In this document: in pieces, positions 8,042-17,509 of the stretch
How positions within the stretch are numbered: position 1 is the first letter of the stretch
Layout of the letters: each line of letters opens with the position of its first letter
NCBI RefSeq assembly: GCF_004336745.1
Contig: NZ_SJXD01000029.1
Location: forward strand, 62,001 to 126,000
Source of the DNA: Roseococcus sp. SYP-B2431
Lineage (GTDB): Bacteria; Pseudomonadota; Alphaproteobacteria; Acetobacterales; Acetobacteraceae
Length of the DNA stretch: 64,000 bases
Direction: 5' to 3'
Made by a program: the position numbers and the translations under genes
Notes under the pieces: model-generated
The model's input: only the letters and a program-made list of their open reading frames with translations
Told to the model about the DNA's origin: nothing
Database searches by the model: none

Positions 8042-9424
8042 ATGCCGAAACAGCCCCGCCAGATGGCCATGGTGGCCTTTCTCCAGGCCCAGAACTGCTC
8101 GAACCTGCCGGGGTCCTGGCGGCACCCCTCCTCGATGACCGACATGATGTCGCCCGACTACTACCAGCGCATCGCCCGTGTGCTGGAGGACGGCAAGTTC
8201 CACATGGCCTTCTTCGACGACCGGCTGGCCATGCCCGACATCTACGGCAACGACTTCCGCAACACGGTGGCCCACGGCGTGCGCGCGGTGAAGCTGGATC
8301 CCGTCTCGGTCATGCTGGCGATGGCCATGGTCACGTCCAGGCTCGGCCTGGGCGCCACCTATTCGACGACCTATTACGAGCCCTACCATGTGGCCCGCGT
8401 CTTCGCGACGGCCGACCTGATGACCAAGGGCCGCGTCGCCTGGAACGTCGTCACCTCGCTCAACAATTCCGAGGCGCTGAACTTCGGCCAGGACGAGCAT
8501 CTGGAGCACGACCTCCGCTACGACCGCGCCGACGAGTTCATGGAAGTGGTCATGGGTCATTGGGGCGCCTGGGACGACGACGCGCTCATCCAGGACAAGG
8601 AAGGCGACCACTTCGCCGATCCCGACAAGGTCCGGCGCCTCGACCACAAGGGAAAGTTCTTCAATTCGCGCGGCCCTTTCACCGTGCCGCGCTCGCCGCA
8701 GGGCCATCCCGTGCTGCTGCAGGCCGGCCAGAGCGGCCGCGGCAAGGCCTTCGCCACGCGCTGGGGCGAGGTGATCTTCGTCGTCTATCCGAGCCTGGAG
8801 GCTGGCAAGAAGCAGTATCGCGAGTTCAAGGATGCGGTTGCCGCGGCCGGGCGCGACCCGGACCAGGTGACCGTGGCGCCCGCCTGCTACGTCATCCCCG
8901 CCGAGAGCGCCGACATGGCCGCCGAGAAGAAGGCGATCATCGAATCCACCGCACGGCCCATCGACGGGCTGACGCTGCTCTCCGAGGTGCTGAACTACGA
9001 CCTCGGCCGCAAGCCCTATGACGAGCCGCTGACCGATGCGGAACTTGCCGGCCTGTCCTGGCAGGGCTTCCGGGACCGCGTCATCACGCTGAGCGGCAAG
9101 AAGAATCCGAGCGTGCGCGACTTCGTGGAGGTCTCGGGCCGCGGCACCATCCGCGAGCACCATGCCTTCGTCGGCACGCCGAAGATGATCGCCGACCAGA
9201 TGGAGGAGTGGTTCGTGGGCGGGGCCTGCGACGGCTTCGTCATGGCGGCGACGCATATGCCCGGCAGCTACGAGGATTTCGTGCGGCTGGTGGTGCCGGA
9301 GCTCCAGCGGCGCGGGCTGTACCACAAGGACTATGCCGGCTCGACGCTGCGCGAGAACCTGGGCATCGCCCGGCCGACGGCGGCGCAGTGCCGCGACTAT
9401 GCCCGCCCGCTCCAGGACGCCTGA
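8042..9424 (+). CDS. LLM class flavin-dependent monooxygenase (NtaA/SnaA/DszA type)
   Basis: A 460-residue TIM-barrel enzyme of the bacterial luciferase-like superfamily, close to nitrilotriacetate monooxygenase NtaA and DszA in length and motifs (RVAWNVVTSLNNSEALNFG, RSPQGHPVLLQAGQSGRG). These enzymes use FMNH2 from a separate reductase to oxygenate their substrate. No flavin reductase gene is in this cluster. The gene lies 28 bp after the DUF4387 gene and is probably co-transcribed. In this setting it likely oxygenates an imported compound, with the lactonase-like hydrolase and HIBADH acting on later intermediates; the pathway is inference. Confidence 0.92.
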   Translation: MPKQPRQMAMVAFLQAQNCSNLPGSWRHPSSMTDMMSPDYYQRIARVLEDGKFHMAFFDDRLAMPDIYGNDFRNTVAHGVRAVKLDPVSVMLAMAMVTSRLGLGATYSTTYYEPYHVARVFATADLMTKGRVAWNVVTSLNNSEALNFGQDEHLEHDLRYDRADEFMEVVMGHWGAWDDDALIQDKEGDHFADPDKVRRLDHKGKFFNSRGPFTVPRSPQGHPVLLQAGQSGRGKAFATRWGEVIFVVYPSLEAGKKQYREFKDAVAAAGRDPDQVTVAPACYVIPAESADMAAEKKAIIESTARPIDGLTLLSEVLNYDLGRKPYDEPLTDAELAGLSWQGFRDRVITLSGKKNPSVRDFVEVSGRGTIREHHAFVGTPKMIADQMEEWFVGGACDGFVMAATHMPGSYEDFVRLVVPELQRRGLYHKDYAGSTLRENLGIARPTAAQCRDYARPLQDA

Positions 9425-9450
9425 CGCATTTCAGGGCCGCTTGACTTCAG

Positions 9451-9467
9451 CGCTACGAGCCGTAGCG
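9451..9467. promoter_or_regulatory. Perfect palindrome, candidate operator
   Basis: CGCTACG-AGC-CGTAGCG is a perfect 7-3-7 inverted repeat, 10 bases after a TTGACT (9441-9446) that could be a -35 element. It could be an operator for an internal promoter before the lactonase gene, or a small RNA hairpin after the monooxygenase gene. Confidence 0.4.
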
Positions 9468-9516
9468 TAATAGCCAAGCGACGCCGCGAACGGACGTCTG
9501 CGTGGGGGAGTTGAAC

Positions 9517-9552
9517 ATGGTCCAGGGCATCCGCCGGGCGGTGCGCCGATGA
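9517..9552 (+). CDS. 11-residue Arg-rich leader peptide (predicted)
   Basis: A tiny frame encoding MVQGIRRAVRR. A strong Shine-Dalgarno sequence (GGGGAG, 9505-9510) sits 6 nt before its ATG. Its TGA overlaps the ATG of the metallo-beta-lactamase gene (ATGA). The downstream gene has no good ribosome-binding site of its own, so its translation probably depends on ribosomes finishing this peptide. Four of eleven residues are arginine. Translation of the peptide is predicted from these signals only. Confidence 0.5.
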   Translation: MVQGIRRAVRR

Positions 9553-10376
9553 GTGGCGTCTATGATCTCTACGCCATTCGCTACGCCGCTCGCGCCGCGA
9601 AGCGCCAGGAGCACTTCATCGGCGGCGACCCGCATGACTCGCCCATGCCCATGGATTATTTCGTCTGGGTGGCCGTGGACGGCGAGCGCGCCATCGTCGT
9701 GGACACGGGATTCACCGAGGAGGTGGCGGCGCGGCGCAAGCGCGAGTTCCTGCGCTGCCCGATCGATTCCCTGAATCTGGTGGGCGTCGATCCCGCGAAG
9801 GTCCAGGACGTGGTGCTGACGCATCTGCACTACGACCACGTGGGCAATTTCCACAAGTTCCCCGTGGCGCAGTTCCATCTCCAGGAGCCGGAGATGCACT
9901 ATGCCACCGGCCGCTACATGCGCTTCCCGAAGCTCGCGCATTCCTTCGAGCCGGACGACGTCGTCGGCATGGTGCGGCTGAACTTCGCCCGGCGCGTGCG
10001 CTTCTACAACGGCATGAAGGAGATCGCGCCGGGCATCACGCTGCACCGCATCGGCGGGCATTCCGCCGGCCTGCAATGCGTGCGCGTGAACACGAAGCGC
10101 GGGCCCGTGGTGCTCGCCTCCGACGTCACGCATTTCTACGAGAACATGGAGAGCGGCCGGCCCTTCACCACGGCCTTCCATATCGGCGAGATGCTGGAGG
10201 GCTTCGAGACGCTGGAGGAGCTGGCGCCCACCCACGAGCACATCATCCCCGGCCACGATCCCGAGGTGATGCGCCGCTATCCCGCGCCCCGGCCCGACCT
10301 CGCGGGCATCGTGGCGCGGCTCGACGTCGATCCCGTGGGCGGGCCGGCGCCCGGCCCCAGCCATCCGCCTCACTAG
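9549..10376 (+). CDS. MBL-fold hydrolase, N-acyl homoserine lactonase-like
   Basis: A 275-residue metallo-beta-lactamase-fold enzyme. The zinc-binding motif is HLHYDH at about residue 94. Downstream metal ligands are a GGHSAG histidine, an aspartate in VLASDVTH and a histidine in IIPGHDPEV. It belongs to the group annotated as N-acyl homoserine lactonases, which open lactone or similar ester rings. Given the flavin monooxygenase upstream, hydrolysis of a Baeyer-Villiger-type lactone or ester is a reasonable alternative to quorum quenching; this is inference. It starts within the stop codon of an 11-residue leader ORF. Confidence 0.88.
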   Translation: MSGVYDLYAIRYAARAAKRQEHFIGGDPHDSPMPMDYFVWVAVDGERAIVVDTGFTEEVAARRKREFLRCPIDSLNLVGVDPAKVQDVVLTHLHYDHVGNFHKFPVAQFHLQEPEMHYATGRYMRFPKLAHSFEPDDVVGMVRLNFARRVRFYNGMKEIAPGITLHRIGGHSAGLQCVRVNTKRGPVVLASDVTHFYENMESGRPFTTAFHIGEMLEGFETLEELAPTHEHIIPGHDPEVMRRYPAPRPDLAGIVARLDVDPVGGPAPGPSHPPH

Positions 10377-10463
10377 CGCATCATCCGGCCAGACCGAACG
10401 GAAAAGTCCCTTGGCGATCGCGTCCGCCGGCTGGACCGCCAGCCCAACGATAAGGAGGAACGA

Positions 10464-11447
10464 ATGTCCCCAGAAGGAATGTCCCGCCGCCACATCCTCG
10501 GCGCCGCCGCGGCCGGAGGGGCTCTCGCGGCGCGCGAGGCCCGGGCCCAGAACTGGCCCGAGCGGCCGATCCAGCTCGTCATCGGATTCCTGGCCGGCGG
10601 CTCGAATGATTCCGTGGCGCGGATCATCGCGCCGCGCCTCGGCGAGCTTCTTGGCGGCACGGTGCTGGTGGACAACCGCCCCGGCGCGAGCGGCACCATC
10701 GCCATGGTCCATGTCGCCCGCGCGGAGCCCAACGGCTATACGCTGGCCCTCGCCGGGGCGAGCCCGCTCTCCATCAGCCCGCACACCTATGCCAGCATCC
10801 CCTACGACACCTCGCGCGATTTCGTGGGCGTCGCGGGCGTAGCCCTGACGCCCGAGGTCATCTGCGTGACGCCCAATCTGGGACCGCGCAACCTCGCCGA
10901 GCTTGTGGAGCTCGGAAAGCGGCGCGACCTGACCTTCTCCTCCTCCGGCAATGGCGGCCTGCCGCATCTCGCGATCGAGCTGCTGCGCCGATCGGCCAAT
11001 ATCCGCATCATCCATGTGCCCTATCGCGGCGCCATGCCGGCCGCGGTGGATACCATCTCCGGACAGGTGAACGGGATCATCATGGACCTGCCGCCCCTCG
11101 CGCCGCTGATCCGCGAGGGCAAGCTCCGGGCGCTGGCCGTGGCGAGCGAGCGCCGCGCCTCGCTGCTGCCGGATCTGCCCACGACCGTCGAGCAGGGCTT
11201 TCCCGAAGTGCTGGCGACCAACTGGTTCGGCGTCATGGCGCCTGCGCGCACGCCGCGGCCGATCATCGAGAGGCTGCATCGGGCGATCACCGAGGTCGCG
11301 AATTCTCCCGAGATCCAGGCGAATTTCCGCGCCCAGGGCATCGAGGCCATGACCATGCCGACGCCCCAGGCCTTCGACGACTTCGTGAAGCGCGAGGCCG
11401 AGCGCTGGGGCGTCATCGCCCGCGCCGCCGGCGCCCGTGCGGACTGA
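10464..11447 (+). CDS. Bug/TctC family tripartite tricarboxylate receptor protein
   Basis: A 327-residue periplasmic binding protein with a twin-arginine-like signal (MSRRHILGAAAAGG, AREARAQ cleavage region). Family segments are WPERPIQLVIGFLAGGSND, VLVDNRPGASGT and HVPYRGAMPAAVDT. An excellent AAGGAGG lies 5 nt before the ATG at 10464; an internal ATG at 10479 with GAAGGA just before it is a second candidate. It probably binds the compound processed by the AtuA/monooxygenase/lactonase genes upstream. The HIBADH-type gene starts 7 bp after its end. Confidence 0.93.
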   Translation: MSPEGMSRRHILGAAAAGGALAAREARAQNWPERPIQLVIGFLAGGSNDSVARIIAPRLGELLGGTVLVDNRPGASGTIAMVHVARAEPNGYTLALAGASPLSISPHTYASIPYDTSRDFVGVAGVALTPEVICVTPNLGPRNLAELVELGKRRDLTFSSSGNGGLPHLAIELLRRSANIRIIHVPYRGAMPAAVDTISGQVNGIIMDLPPLAPLIREGKLRALAVASERRASLLPDLPTTVEQGFPEVLATNWFGVMAPARTPRPIIERLHRAITEVANSPEIQANFRAQGIEAMTMPTPQAFDDFVKREAERWGVIARAAGARAD

Positions 11448-11454
11448 CCGCGGC

Positions 11455-12348
11455 ATGGAAAAGATCGGCTTCGTGGGCCTGGGCAAAATGGGCGCACCCA
11501 TGGCCCGCAACCTCCTCAAGGCCGGCCATGGGCTGGTCGTGCACGACATCGACGCGCGAAAGGTGCAGGAGCTGTCCTCCCATGGCGCGGAGGTCGACGC
11601 CCGTCCTTCCGCCATTGCGCGCGGAACGTCGCGGACGATCTGCATGGTGGAGACCACGGCGCAGGCCGAGGAGGTCATCACCGGCGCGGACGGCTTCCTG
11701 CACGGCGCCGCGCCGGGTCATGTCGTGCTCTGCATGAGCACGATCGATCCCCTCGCGCTGCGGCGGATGGGCGGCGTGCTGGCGGAGCGGGGGATCGCGC
11801 TGCTGGACGCGCCGGTCAGCGGCGGCGTCACCGGCGCGGAGGAGGGCACGCTCAATGTCATCGTCGGCGGCGACAAGGCGACCTTTGCCGCCTGCGAGCC
11901 GATGTTCCGCGTCTTCGGCCGCAACGTCTTCCATGTCGGGCCGCTCGGTAACGGCCTTGCGATGAAGCTGCTGAACAACATGCTGCTCCAGGTGAACACC
12001 GTCGCGGTGGCGGAGGCGATGGTCTTCGGCACCAAGGCCGGCCTCGATCCGCATCAGATCATCGAGGTGATCGGCGTCTGCACCGGCCGCAGCAACGCCT
12101 TCGAGCGCAGCGCGCCGCGCATGGTCAACCGCGACTTCACGCCCGCCGGGACCGTCGACATCGCCTTCAAGGATCAGGAGCTGGAGACGGGCTTCGCGAA
12201 GGCGCTCGGCGTGCCGATCCTGCTCGCGAACGTGACGCAGCAGGTCTACCAGATGGCGCGCGCGGCCGGCTATGCGAAGGAAGAGAGCGCCTCGATCGTC
12301 AAGGTGCTGGAGCGGCTGGCGGGGGTGAAGGTCGGCGGCACGTCCTGA
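11455..12348 (+). CDS. NAD(P)-dependent oxidoreductase, 3-hydroxyisobutyrate dehydrogenase family
   Basis: A 297-residue beta-hydroxyacid dehydrogenase. The N-terminal cofactor loop is GFVGLGKMGAPMA. The substrate-binding signature DAPVSGGVTGAEEG is at about residue 120. The catalytic lysine segment is GNGLAMKLLNNMLL at about 165. The family oxidises 3-hydroxyisobutyrate, tartronate semialdehyde, or similar beta-hydroxy acids. As the last gene of the plus-strand AtuA cluster it likely oxidises a hydroxy acid intermediate. It converges with another member of the same family 18 bp away. Confidence 0.92.
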   Translation: MEKIGFVGLGKMGAPMARNLLKAGHGLVVHDIDARKVQELSSHGAEVDARPSAIARGTSRTICMVETTAQAEEVITGADGFLHGAAPGHVVLCMSTIDPLALRRMGGVLAERGIALLDAPVSGGVTGAEEGTLNVIVGGDKATFAACEPMFRVFGRNVFHVGPLGNGLAMKLLNNMLLQVNTVAVAEAMVFGTKAGLDPHQIIEVIGVCTGRSNAFERSAPRMVNRDFTPAGTVDIAFKDQELETGFAKALGVPILLANVTQQVYQMARAAGYAKEESASIVKVLERLAGVKVGGTS

Positions 12349-12366
12349 GCCGCCGACCCTTCCGCC

Positions 12367-13293
12367 CTACTTCGCGTCGAGCACCGCCTGCACCGCCGCC
12401 GGATCGCACTTGATCTCCACCCCGGCGCGCTCCAGCTGCAGCTTCATCGGAATGCGCGAGTCCAGCGCATCCCAGCCGCGGTTCCGCCCCTCGGTCATCT
12501 CCTCCATGACCAGGTTGCACAGCCGCATCGGCACGCCGACCTCGCGCCCCAGCCCGACCGCGAGGCTCACATCCTTGTGCGCCAGCTTCAGCGCGAAGGC
12601 CGGCGGATCGTAGCTGTCGATCAGGAACTGGTCGGCGATGCGGTCGAAGGTGCGGCGCCGGCCGAGCGAGCCCTGCCGCACCGCCTTCCACAGCTCCAGC
12701 GGATCCATCCCCGCCTTCACGCCCATGGAGAAGACCTCGGCCATCACCGTCTGGATCGCGTAGCCGGACATGTTGTGCACCAGCTTCGCCACCGTGGCCG
12801 AGCCGATCGGCCCGATATAGGCCGCCTGGTCGCCGATCGCGTCGAGCACCTTCTTGTGCCTGTCGTAGGTGGGCTTGTCGCCGCCCACCCAGATCGCGAG
12901 CTTGCCCGACTGCGCGCCCTTCGGCCCGCCGCTCACGGGGGAATCGAAGGCCTGCGCGCCCTTCTCGGCGAGCGCGGCATGCACGCGCCGCATCATCGCC
13001 TGGCTGTTGGTCGAGAGGTCGAAATAGGCCATGCCGGGATGCGCGCCCGCGGCCAGCCCGTCCGGCCCGAAGACCACCGCCTCCACCTCCGGCGGGCCGG
13101 GCAGCGAGGTGAAGACGACGTCGCATTGCTCCGCGACGTCGCGCGGCGTCGCCGCCCATTCGGCCCCGGCGGCGACGGCGTTGTCCGCCGAGGCCTTGCG
13201 CATGTCGTTGACGACGAGCCTGTACTGCGACTTCTGCAGGTTGGCGGCCATGCTGGCCCCCATCGTGCCGAGGCCGATGAATCCGATCTTCAT
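12367..13293 (-). CDS. NAD(P)-dependent oxidoreductase, 3-hydroxyisobutyrate dehydrogenase family
   Basis: A 308-residue beta-hydroxyacid dehydrogenase with cofactor motif [13 protein letters not shown], substrate motif [14 protein letters not shown] and catalytic-lysine region [13 protein letters not shown]. It is clearly paralogous to, but diverged from, the convergent gene ending 18 bp away. It carries an extra region of about ten residues in the middle helices. A CMD-family gene precedes it by 4 bp on the same strand, so the two form a small operon. The substrate is unknown. Confidence 0.92.
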   Translation of the reverse strand: MKIGFIGLGTMGASMAANLQKSQYRLVVNDMRKASADNAVAAGAEWAATPRDVAEQCDVVFTSLPGPPEVEAVVFGPDGLAAGAHPGMAYFDLSTNSQAMMRRVHAALAEKGAQAFDSPVSGGPKGAQSGKLAIWVGGDKPTYDRHKKVLDAIGDQAAYIGPIGSATVAKLVHNMSGYAIQTVMAEVFSMGVKAGMDPLELWKAVRQGSLGRRRTFDRIADQFLIDSYDPPAFALKLAHKDVSLAVGLGREVGVPMRLCNLVMEEMTEGRNRGWDALDSRIPMKLQLERAGVEIKCDPAAVQAVLDAK

Positions 13294-13297
13294 GAGG

Positions 13298-13630
13298 TCA
13301 GGCCTTCTTGTCTTCGGCTTCGAACACGTCGACGGCGACGTGCGAGGCGGTCATCGCCGCGGGCCAGCCGGCATACATGGAGAGATGGGTGATGATCTCG
13401 CTGACCTCCTCGCGCGTCAGCCCATTGCCGAGGCCGCGGCCGATATGGCTTTCCAGCTGATCCTTCCAGCCGAGCGCGACCAGGGCCGCGATGGTCACCA
13501 TGCTGCGGTCGCGCTTGCTGAGCTGCTCGCGCTCCCAGAGGTCGCCGTAGACGTAGGTGTTCGTCATCTCGACGAGCTTGGGAAATTGCGCCTTGAGGCG
13601 GTCGCGCCGCGCGGAGGGTGGGGCTGCCAT
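13298..13630 (-). CDS. Carboxymuconolactone decarboxylase family protein
   Basis: A 110-residue all-helical protein of the CMD family. The conserved core LESHIGRGLGNGLTREEV is at about residues 59-76, followed by IITHLSMYAGWPAA. The AhpD-type CxxC is absent, which favours the decarboxylase-like branch over peroxidase reductase. It is the first gene of a two-gene minus-strand operon with a HIBADH-type dehydrogenase. Single-domain CMD proteins often sit in degradation operons without a proven reaction. Confidence 0.88.
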   Translation of the reverse strand: MAAPPSARRDRLKAQFPKLVEMTNTYVYGDLWEREQLSKRDRSMVTIAALVALGWKDQLESHIGRGLGNGLTREEVSEIITHLSMYAGWPAAMTASHVAVDVFEAEDKKA

Positions 13631-13747
13631 GGACGTGCTCCTGCTTCTGGTTCTTGGCGAAGGCGGCGCTTCGACGGCCGCTTCCGTGCGTCGATCTTAG
13701 GCGCGCGGCGCCCGCTCGCAAGGCAATAAGAGACGATACGTAGCGAA

Positions 13748-13857
13748 ACTCTCCGGCGCGCGAAGGCGGTCGCCTCGACGCCGCTGTCCGCGTTGTTTTG
13801 CTTGACCGCGGCGGAGCAACCCGCAACCCTCTGACCATAAGGGTGCGGCCGGAGAGT
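13748..13857. repeat. Separated 10-bp inverted repeat in divergent control region
   Basis: ACTCTCCGGC at 13748-13757 and its exact complement GCCGGAGAGT at 13848-13857 lie exactly 100 bp apart, between the CMD gene and the ABC transporter operon. A smaller hairpin (ACCCT/AGGGT, 13826-13844) lies between them. They could be paired operators for a looping regulator or an RNA stem. No regulator gene is adjacent. Confidence 0.3.
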
Positions 13858-13880
13858 CGCAGCACGCAGGGAGTCCATGC

Positions 13881-15194
13881 ATGTCCGTTTCTCGTCGCGG
13901 CCTCGTCGCCGGCAGCGCTGCGCTGCCCTTCGCTCCGCTTCCCTTCTCCGCGATGGCCCAGCCCGCGAGCGGCCCGCCCATCCGGATCGGCGTCATGTTC
14001 GACCTGTCGGGGCCCTTCGCGGCGGCCGGATCGCAGGCCTGCGCCGCCGGCGCCGAGATTGCCTTTGAGCTGTTCAACGAGCGCGGCGGCGCCGGCGGAC
14101 GCCCCGTGCAGGCCGTCGCGGCGGATAGCCAGAGCCGCGCCGAGGTCGCCATCAACGAAGCGGAACGCCTGATCAGCCAGGAGCGGGTGGACGTGGTGAT
14201 GGGCGTCTTCAGCTCGGCCCATGCCATGCCGCTCGCCCAGCGCTTCGAGGCGCAGAAGAAGCTGCTCTGGATCACCACGGCGATTTCCACGGCGGTCATC
14301 AAGGGGCGCAACTTCACCCATGTCTTCCGGCCGACCGTGCATTCCGATCAATACGGCGAGGCCTCGGTCCAGTTCCTGACCGAGCACAGCGAGCGCGCCT
14401 TCCGCATCGCGCCGAACAACCTGAGGGTCGCCATCATCCACGAGGACGGGCCCTACGGCACCGGCGTGGCGGCGTCGTCGGAGATCCTGGCGAAGGCGGC
14501 CGGCATGCGGGTGGTCCTGCATGAAGGCTATTCCGCCACCGCGCCCGACCTCTCGACCCTGGTGACGAAGCTCCGCCGCGAGCGGCCGGACGTCATCCTG
14601 CACACCGGCTACAACCCGGACATCACGCTCTTCCTCCGCCAGGCCAAGGCGGGCGGCCTGCGCACGCGGATGATCATCGGCCAGGGGGCCGGCTATTCCC
14701 AGATCGATCGCCTGACCGAGACCTTCGGCGCGGAGGTCAACGGCTTCTGCAACGTCGACCCGGCCGGCACGCAGATGCTGGAGCCCGACAAGCTCACCCC
14801 CGCGGTGCGCGAGCTTCGTCAGGTGATGATGCAGCGCTACGAGGCCAAGACCCGCGCACGTGACCTGCCGACCCACGCCTCCACCGGCTTCAACAGCGCC
14901 TGGACCTTCCTGGAGCACGTGCTGAAGCCCGCGGTGCGCGAGGGCGACGGCAGCATCCAGGCGATGATCCGCGCGACGCAAAGCGTGGACCTGCCGGTCG
15001 GCGGCACCATCCAGGGGCATGGGCTGAAATTCTATCCGCCGGGCCATGAGATGGCCGGCCAGAACGAGCGCAGCTCGACCGTGGTGATGCAATACGAGGC
15101 GGCGCGCGCCAAGGTCGTCTGGCCGACCGCCATCGCCAGCGGGCCGCCCGTGCTGCCCTTCCCCGCGAGCAGCCCCTTCGCGCTGAGGAGCTGA
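13881..15194 (+). CDS. ABC transporter substrate-binding protein, branched-chain amino acid (LivJ/K) type
   Basis: A 437-residue periplasmic type I binding protein. The N-terminal twin-arginine-like signal (MSVSRRGLVAGSAALP) ends near AMA. The mature protein opens with PIRIGVMFDLSGPFAAAG, then MGVFSSAHAMPLAQR and IIHEDGPYGTGVA, all typical of LivJ-like proteins. It is the first gene of a complete five-gene importer. GGGAG lies 8 nt before the ATG. The ligand could be an amino acid, amide or aromatic acid; the downstream convergent CoA-transferase hints at a carboxylic acid, but that is inference. Confidence 0.92.
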   Translation: MSVSRRGLVAGSAALPFAPLPFSAMAQPASGPPIRIGVMFDLSGPFAAAGSQACAAGAEIAFELFNERGGAGGRPVQAVAADSQSRAEVAINEAERLISQERVDVVMGVFSSAHAMPLAQRFEAQKKLLWITTAISTAVIKGRNFTHVFRPTVHSDQYGEASVQFLTEHSERAFRIAPNNLRVAIIHEDGPYGTGVAASSEILAKAAGMRVVLHEGYSATAPDLSTLVTKLRRERPDVILHTGYNPDITLFLRQAKAGGLRTRMIIGQGAGYSQIDRLTETFGAEVNGFCNVDPAGTQMLEPDKLTPAVRELRQVMMQRYEAKTRARDLPTHASTGFNSAWTFLEHVLKPAVREGDGSIQAMIRATQSVDLPVGGTIQGHGLKFYPPGHEMAGQNERSSTVVMQYEAARAKVVWPTAIASGPPVLPFPASSPFALRS

Positions 15195-15927
15195 TGCTTC
15201 TTCAGGTTACGGGGCTGACCAAGAAATTCGGCGGCTTCACGGCGGTGGACGATGTCAGCTTCAACGTGGCCCAGGGCGAGATCCTGGGCCTGCTGGGCCC
15301 CAACGGCTCGGGCAAGTCCACCACCTTCAACTGCATCGCGGGGATGCTGCGGCCGACCTCGGGCAGCGTGAAGCTGGACGGCGAGGAGATCGCCGGCCTC
15401 GTCGCGGACCATGCCTGCCGCAAAGGAATCGGCCGCACCTTCCAGATCCCTCGGCCCTTCCGCGAGCTTTCGCTGCTGGAGAACGCGTCGCTCGCCGCCT
15501 TCTACGGATCGAGGGAGCGCATCGGCCGGGCGGAGGCGGAGCGGCGCGCGCGCGATGCGCTGACGCTGGCCCAGCTGCCGGCCGATGCCACCGCCTCGGT
15601 GCGCGGCCTTGGCGCGGCGGGGCTTAAGAAGCTGGAGCTGGCCCGGGCGCTCGCCACCCAGCCCAAGCTGCTGCTGGCCGATGAGAGCCTGGGCGGCCTC
15701 GATGCCGGCGAGATGCGCCAGGCGGCCGACATGCTGAAGCACATCCGCGACATGCGTGGCATCACCATCGTCTGGGTCGAGCATATCATGGGCGTGCTGC
15801 TCTCCGTGGTGGATCGCGTGGTCGTGCTGGATCATGGTGCCGTCATCTTCCAGGGCACGCCGCGCGAGGCGCAGCGGGACGAACGGGTCGCCGAGGTCTA
15901 TTTGGGCCCGCCGGAGACGCGCGCCGC

Positions 15928-15931
<4 letters not shown>
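15194..15931 (+). CDS. ABC transporter ATP-binding protein, LivG type
   Basis: A 245-residue cytoplasmic ATPase. The Walker A motif is GPNGSGKST. The Q-loop region is IGRTFQIPRPF, Walker B is LLLADES, and the switch histidine is in VWVEHIMG. The usual LSGGQ signature is replaced by LGAAGLKKLELARALA, a variant seen in some LivG proteins. Its ATG overlaps the stop of the binding protein gene (TGATG), and its end overlaps the next ATPase gene by 4 bp. It works with the LivF-type ATPase as a heterodimer. Confidence 0.93.
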
Positions 15932-16653
<722 letters not shown>

Positions 16654-16654
16654 C

Positions 16655-17509
16655 ATGGATCCCTTCCTGCTTGAGGCCCTCCTCAACGGCATCCTGCTGG
16701 GCGGCGTCTTCGCGCTGCCGGTGCTGGGCTGCAACCTGGTCTTCGGCGTCGTGGACGTGGTGTGGCTCTGCTACGCCGAGCTCGTGATGGTGGGCATGTA
16801 CGGCGTCTGGTTCCTGCACACGCAGCAGGGCTGGCCGCTCTATTTGGCCTTCGCGGCCGCCTTGCCGCTGGTCTCCGCGCTCGGCGTGCTGCTGCATCTG
16901 CTGGTCGTGCGGCCGCTGCTGGGCGCGCCGCCCATCAACCAGCTGCTCGCGACGGGCGGCGTGCTCTTCCTGCTGCAGGGGGGCGCCATGCTGGTCTTCG
17001 GCACGGATTTCCGCAGCCTCGGCGTCGAGCTGCCGCCGATGGAATGGCAGGACGTCTTCATCTCCGGCACCAAGCTCGCGGCCTTCTGCGCGGCGCTGGT
17101 GGGGGCGGGGGCGCTCTGGGCCTTCCTGAAGTTCACCTATGTCGGCATCGCGATCCGCGCCATCGCGCGCGATCGCGAGGTGATGCCGCTCATGGGGGTC
17201 GACCCGCGCCGCGTCTATGTCGTGGCCTCGGCGGTGGGCGGCGCGCTGGCGGGGCTGGCGGCCTGCCTGCTGGTCGTGCAGCTCGACGTGCACCCCTTCA
17301 TCGGCCTCTCCTTCGGGCCGATCACCTTCATGATCTGCGTGATGGGCGGGCTCGGCAACATGCTGGGCGGTTTCCTCGCCGCCTTCCTGATGGGCGTCAT
17401 CGTCTCCACCGGCAGCTTCTGGTGGAACACGGAGATGAGCTACGTCATCGCCTTCGGCTTCTTCATCGTGGTGATCTTCGCGCGGCCGCGGGGGCTCTTC
17501 GCCCGATGA
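16655..17509 (+). CDS. Branched-chain amino acid-type ABC permease, LivH type
   Basis: A 284-residue inner-membrane protein with about eight hydrophobic helices. The N-terminal LLNGILLGGVFALPVLGCN is typical of LivH, as is the C-terminal FFIVVIFARPRGLFAR end. The ATG is 1 bp past the LivF stop. Its stop overlaps the LivM start (ATGA). It forms the translocation pore with the LivM-type subunit. Confidence 0.93.
   Translation: MDPFLLEALLNGILLGGVFALPVLGCNLVFGVVDVVWLCYAELVMVGMYGVWFLHTQQGWPLYLAFAAALPLVSALGVLLHLLVVRPLLGAPPINQLLATGGVLFLLQGGAMLVFGTDFRSLGVELPPMEWQDVFISGTKLAAFCAALVGAGALWAFLKFTYVGIAIRAIARDREVMPLMGVDPRRVYVVASAVGGALAGLAACLLVVQLDVHPFIGLSFGPITFMICVMGGLGNMLGGFLAAFLMGVIVSTGSFWWNTEMSYVIAFGFFIVVIFARPRGLFAR

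Noticed and set aside
9453-11681. Antisense open frame of over 700 codons opposite the lactonase, Bug and dehydrogenase genes
   Set aside because: Spans three well-supported genes and intergenic signals and has no recognisable domain.
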